From contig NC_135071.1 of assembly GCF_051401765.1 (NCBI RefSeq), positions 21,044,961 through 21,108,960 of the forward strand: a stretch of DNA of 64,000 nucleotides, written 5' to 3'. Both the position numbers and the translations under genes were made by a program. This document shows, piece after piece, positions 60,721 to 64,000 of this stretch; within the stretch, counting starts at the first letter, position 1; every line of letters begins with the position of its first letter. The notes beneath the pieces are model-generated. The model worked only from the letters and a program-made list of their open reading frames with translations, was not told the DNA's origin and did not search any database. The DNA comes from Calliopsis andreniformis (lineage: Eukaryota > Arthropoda > Insecta > Hymenoptera > Andrenidae).

Positions 60721-63700
60721 GTCCTTTGACCATGAGCGAACCTTCCAACCGGCCGTTCAACCTCGTTGCATCGTTCCAGCCGCTTGGTCCTCACGACTTC
60801 ATTAGTACCTGCTGACTTTGGAATGCTCCGTTTAGAGGACTCGCGCTTCGTGCCCTCCTCCACACTTCCAACCCTGCTGGGTTTCGTTTTTTGTGGCTTT
60901 CCTGATTCCCGTGGCTCAAGAGGCTTCGGTGGACGCGCCAACGGCTGATACGGATTTGATAGAGGGGACTCTGGCCTTTGTTCGCGATGGATTTTTAAGT
61001 GGTCCACGTGACGCCTCGCCTCGTTACAAAGTGGGAGATGAATCGGTTCCTTTAGGCCAATTCGTTGCCACGCTTATCGAACAACGATTTCTTCCATTCC
61101 CTCTGCTGTCTTTCGTAAATTGCCACGAATCGACTGTTCGGATTGTCTACGATTTCACTGTCGTACCTCGAATAATTCAATTACTAATTATACGTTCCGT
61201 CAGTTCCGTCAGTTCCTCGTGAGATCGAAGTCTGGACGGCAACAGCTCGAACCTTCCGTCCGGTGCTCGTTGAAAAGACGTTACAGACGTTTTCTCATTA
61301 AATTCATTATAGAACGACGAGCAGCGACGAGAGCAGCTTTCGCCTTAAATCACTTAACCGGAATGTAAATCGGTCGCTTGCCTCGTCCACCACCTCCGTG
61401 GCTTCATTAGCGTAGTTCCGCCATTGGAATTTCGAGCCTTGGAGCAAGCTTGGCTTTCGTATCTGTCTGAAGCCAACCTGTTCCCTCTGTCGACGAATCT
61501 CTACTTCCGCTCGACGATTTTTCTCCGCGGTGTGCCCCCTTTCAAAACGGGATTCAAACCTTTCAGTCGCTCAAAGGATTAATTACTGCCGAGATCGACA
61601 TAATTTGAAAAACGGAGCCTCGTCTTCGAGGGCTATCAGCAGAACGGGAAATCGTAATCTCAACCGTGCTAGCTTTTTTTCTGAGTTCCCGTCGCTGGCG
61701 CACATTTCCTGTGAATTTAACTGCTCGTTGAAATATCTTAATAACCAGTTTTCTATTTAAAGGGAATGGGGCGTGGTTGGTGTTGAGTCACTTCGACTAT
61801 CATAGAATATTCAACGCTGCCGATAAACCTATATTCTTCCCTCAAATTGAGCATTTTCTGCTGAAATTTGACCGCAGAATCCCCTAGTAGAGGGTACGTA
61901 TCTCCACTTGTTTCAGGAGCAGCTTTTACTCGACGGTTGACAAAAGCGGAGCGGTGCACCCTTTTTGCTCGCGTAATTTCTTGATTGGTGCTTGTCGATG
62001 ATTCGAATGGTTCGTTTTACACGAACGATTTCGATCTCAGTCACGAACGGTATAATTAATCGTCGATCATTATTCGAGGCTGCTGCGAAACCTCGCCTCG
62101 TCACTTCAGAATCGACACGACCTCTCTTCCTTCGTCCCGCTATTTTTGCTAATTCCTTTCAGCAAAACGGGGGTGCCACGCACCAGAAGGAATTACATCG
62201 GCAGCATTACACGCTGAAATGTACGGTAAATAACGTGGAATAGGTCGGGGTTCTTGCACGCTTCATCGAACAGCTATATGTTCTTCTTTCTTTTTCTCTC
62301 GAACGACGAATTTTCTGAAGATGAATTTCTCTAGGTAATGGAGTTTACTTTTTTCACCGATCATTTTTTAATCTTTTCAGAAGGAACTTTAAATAAATAT
62401 GTCGAATAACAGTGTGCTGGAGCGTTGAATATGTTCTTTAGCGACTTATTTAGAAGCTTCCATAAATGATAGTCGGTATCCCTAGGTCAGTGTCAATCGA
62501 AAAAATTCGGTTGGTTAACGTTTATTGTCGATTATGATGCGGCAGGCGGTGAGATGCGATTGTGGTAAACGTTTGTGCAGCAACGTTTCATTGGCACGAG
62601 TAGGACGGAAAGGATGCCTAGCTCTCTGAGCGTGCTATTCGAAATGCGTAATTACACCGTAAACAAGCAGCTGGCCGCTTCTCCATTCTCTATTATTACC
62701 ACTCGCTAGCGCTCCCATTCATGCGGCTCCTTTTCACAAGAATTTAGTTGCACTTGGGAATACATTTTAGAGAAGTCAATAGTGGTCAATTATACCCTTC
62801 CACGTGTCTACTATCACCACTAGATTCCGATTTTTATCAAACGAAGAATGTATCAGGTCTATCGATGGGTTGAAATGTCTCTGAACTTGGAGCTAATTTC
62901 GCTGTCGCATTCCGTCCCTGCACGAACACAAAACTTCGAACAAGCGATCGCTGACTATCCCACGTGATCTAGCATCGATAGCTGACAAATATTTCGTTAT
63001 CAGATGACGCGTGCGTGAGGGAAGCATCGAGACGTTCCCGTGACACGAGTTCCACGGTGAATGAAAAGAGCAGGGGCTTCTTTCGCCGATGCTTGAGAAA
63101 GCATCGAGGTGAGTCGAGACGAACAGGTAGTGAGTTTCTTCTTTTCCAGGCGGACAGGCGAGAGATACACCCGCTGGATAAAACGGAGAAGCTTTGTTGC
63201 CAGGAATTCCAGGCCATCGAGAAGCCAGCCACGGTTTCGGTCTATGCAAATTAGCTGGTGGTCTATTCACGGTCGCACACCTGGTCGCGCGGCCTCCCGC
63301 TGCAGAGATGCTCATACTTGAATACCTGCCTCCTTCGAGTCCCATCGTCGCTCGGTGAGTCCTATTTCATTTTCTCGCTGTCTTACAATTAGCTCGACGC
63401 GATCCTGTGACTCATCATCCACGAGGAATAGCTCTCGTTGGGGGATAAAGGATTGAAAAGAGAGATCGACGCTCGCACGTGACCATTCAGCGAATGTGGC
63501 TTAGTTCGTTTCAAGTAACTGGCACGATGCTTCAAGATGAATGAACAGAAAAAATACAACATATGCAGCAAAGAAGGACTTGTAAAATGTCTACTTGCCG
63601 AAAATTCCTTTTTTTACGAAGCACACCCCTCGGGTAGATATTGTCGGATCGAGACACGGACGACTGAAGGGAGGGTGTCATTGTTACCGCATCCCGTGCG

Positions 63701-64000
63701 AGCGGCTTTTAAATCGCAAAAGGGCTGCTCGCGAATTCAATAAAGTAACGATTCACACCGTTATCTGGATCCCGCAGATTGGGCTTTCAATGCGGTGATC
63801 TGCTCGATACGTGCCCGAATATAACGAGAACGATCGTACACTTATCGTACACACACCCCGTATGTTTCGAAACAAAGGGGAGAATGATGGCGCGGCGTGG
63901 CGCGGCGGCGAAGGGTGCATCGACCAACCTCCTGAGTTTAACGACTGATCTCAACTACCAATTTCTCGTCTGATATTTATTTTCTACTTTCTTTGAATAC

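Larger units (their letters stand above)
59021..64000. other. Gene-free DNA downstream of the Sox gene
   Basis: No supported coding sequence. Contents are an 8-bp GC array at 60258, a CTC run at 60671, a 9-bp tandem near 61194, a GC array at 63889 and a SOX-like heptamer at 59429-59435. Confidence 0.6.

Overview
This looks like a 64 kb stretch of insect nuclear DNA. It holds one protein-coding gene that I can support: a group B Sox (HMG-box) transcription factor on the + strand. Its four coding exons run from 42385 to 57385. The evidence for an arthropod is the Sox21-type protein with an intron splitting the HMG box, multi-kilobase introns with canonical GT/AG ends, and an A/T-ending polyadenylation signal. 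The abundant CpG, the many CpG-rich microsatellites and the lack of any recognisable transposon fit a hymenopteran (bee, ant or wasp) best. That order-level placement is inference. There are no signs of a bacterial, plasmid or viral sequence.

Layout. Positions 1 to about 39,800 contain no gene I can recognise. They are non-coding DNA dotted with short tandem repeats, perfect inverted repeats and clusters of SOX-like sites. A weak candidate for a 5' untranslated exon lies at about 39,850-40,148. A plausible acceptor at 42370-42371 sits just upstream of the start codon. Coding exon 1 (42385-42637) carries the N-terminus and the first part of the HMG box. After a 7.5 kb intron, exon 2 (50102-50293) completes the HMG box. 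Exon 3 (54040-54197) encodes an alanine-rich segment. Exon 4 (56840-57385) encodes a long Tyr/Met/Ser-rich C-terminus. The 3' untranslated region probably ends just after AATAAA at 58998-59003. The last 5 kb again shows only non-coding DNA.

How it fits together. The spliced product is 382 residues. It resembles insect Sox21b, the neighbour of Dichaete and Sox21a in a conserved SoxB cluster. A developmental regulator surrounded by a gene-poor region suggests that much of the flank is regulatory. The heptamer CATTGTG/CACAATG, which contains a SOX core, appears at least 20 times by eye, mostly in the flanks. That hints at Sox-responsive control, or at a motif common across the genome. Other notable structure includes about a dozen GC-only short arrays of 5-, 8-, 10- or 14-bp units, a series of near-perfect 8-12 bp minisatellites, and three Pumilio-type sites in the 3' UTR. 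I found no evidence of an undescribed multi-gene system.
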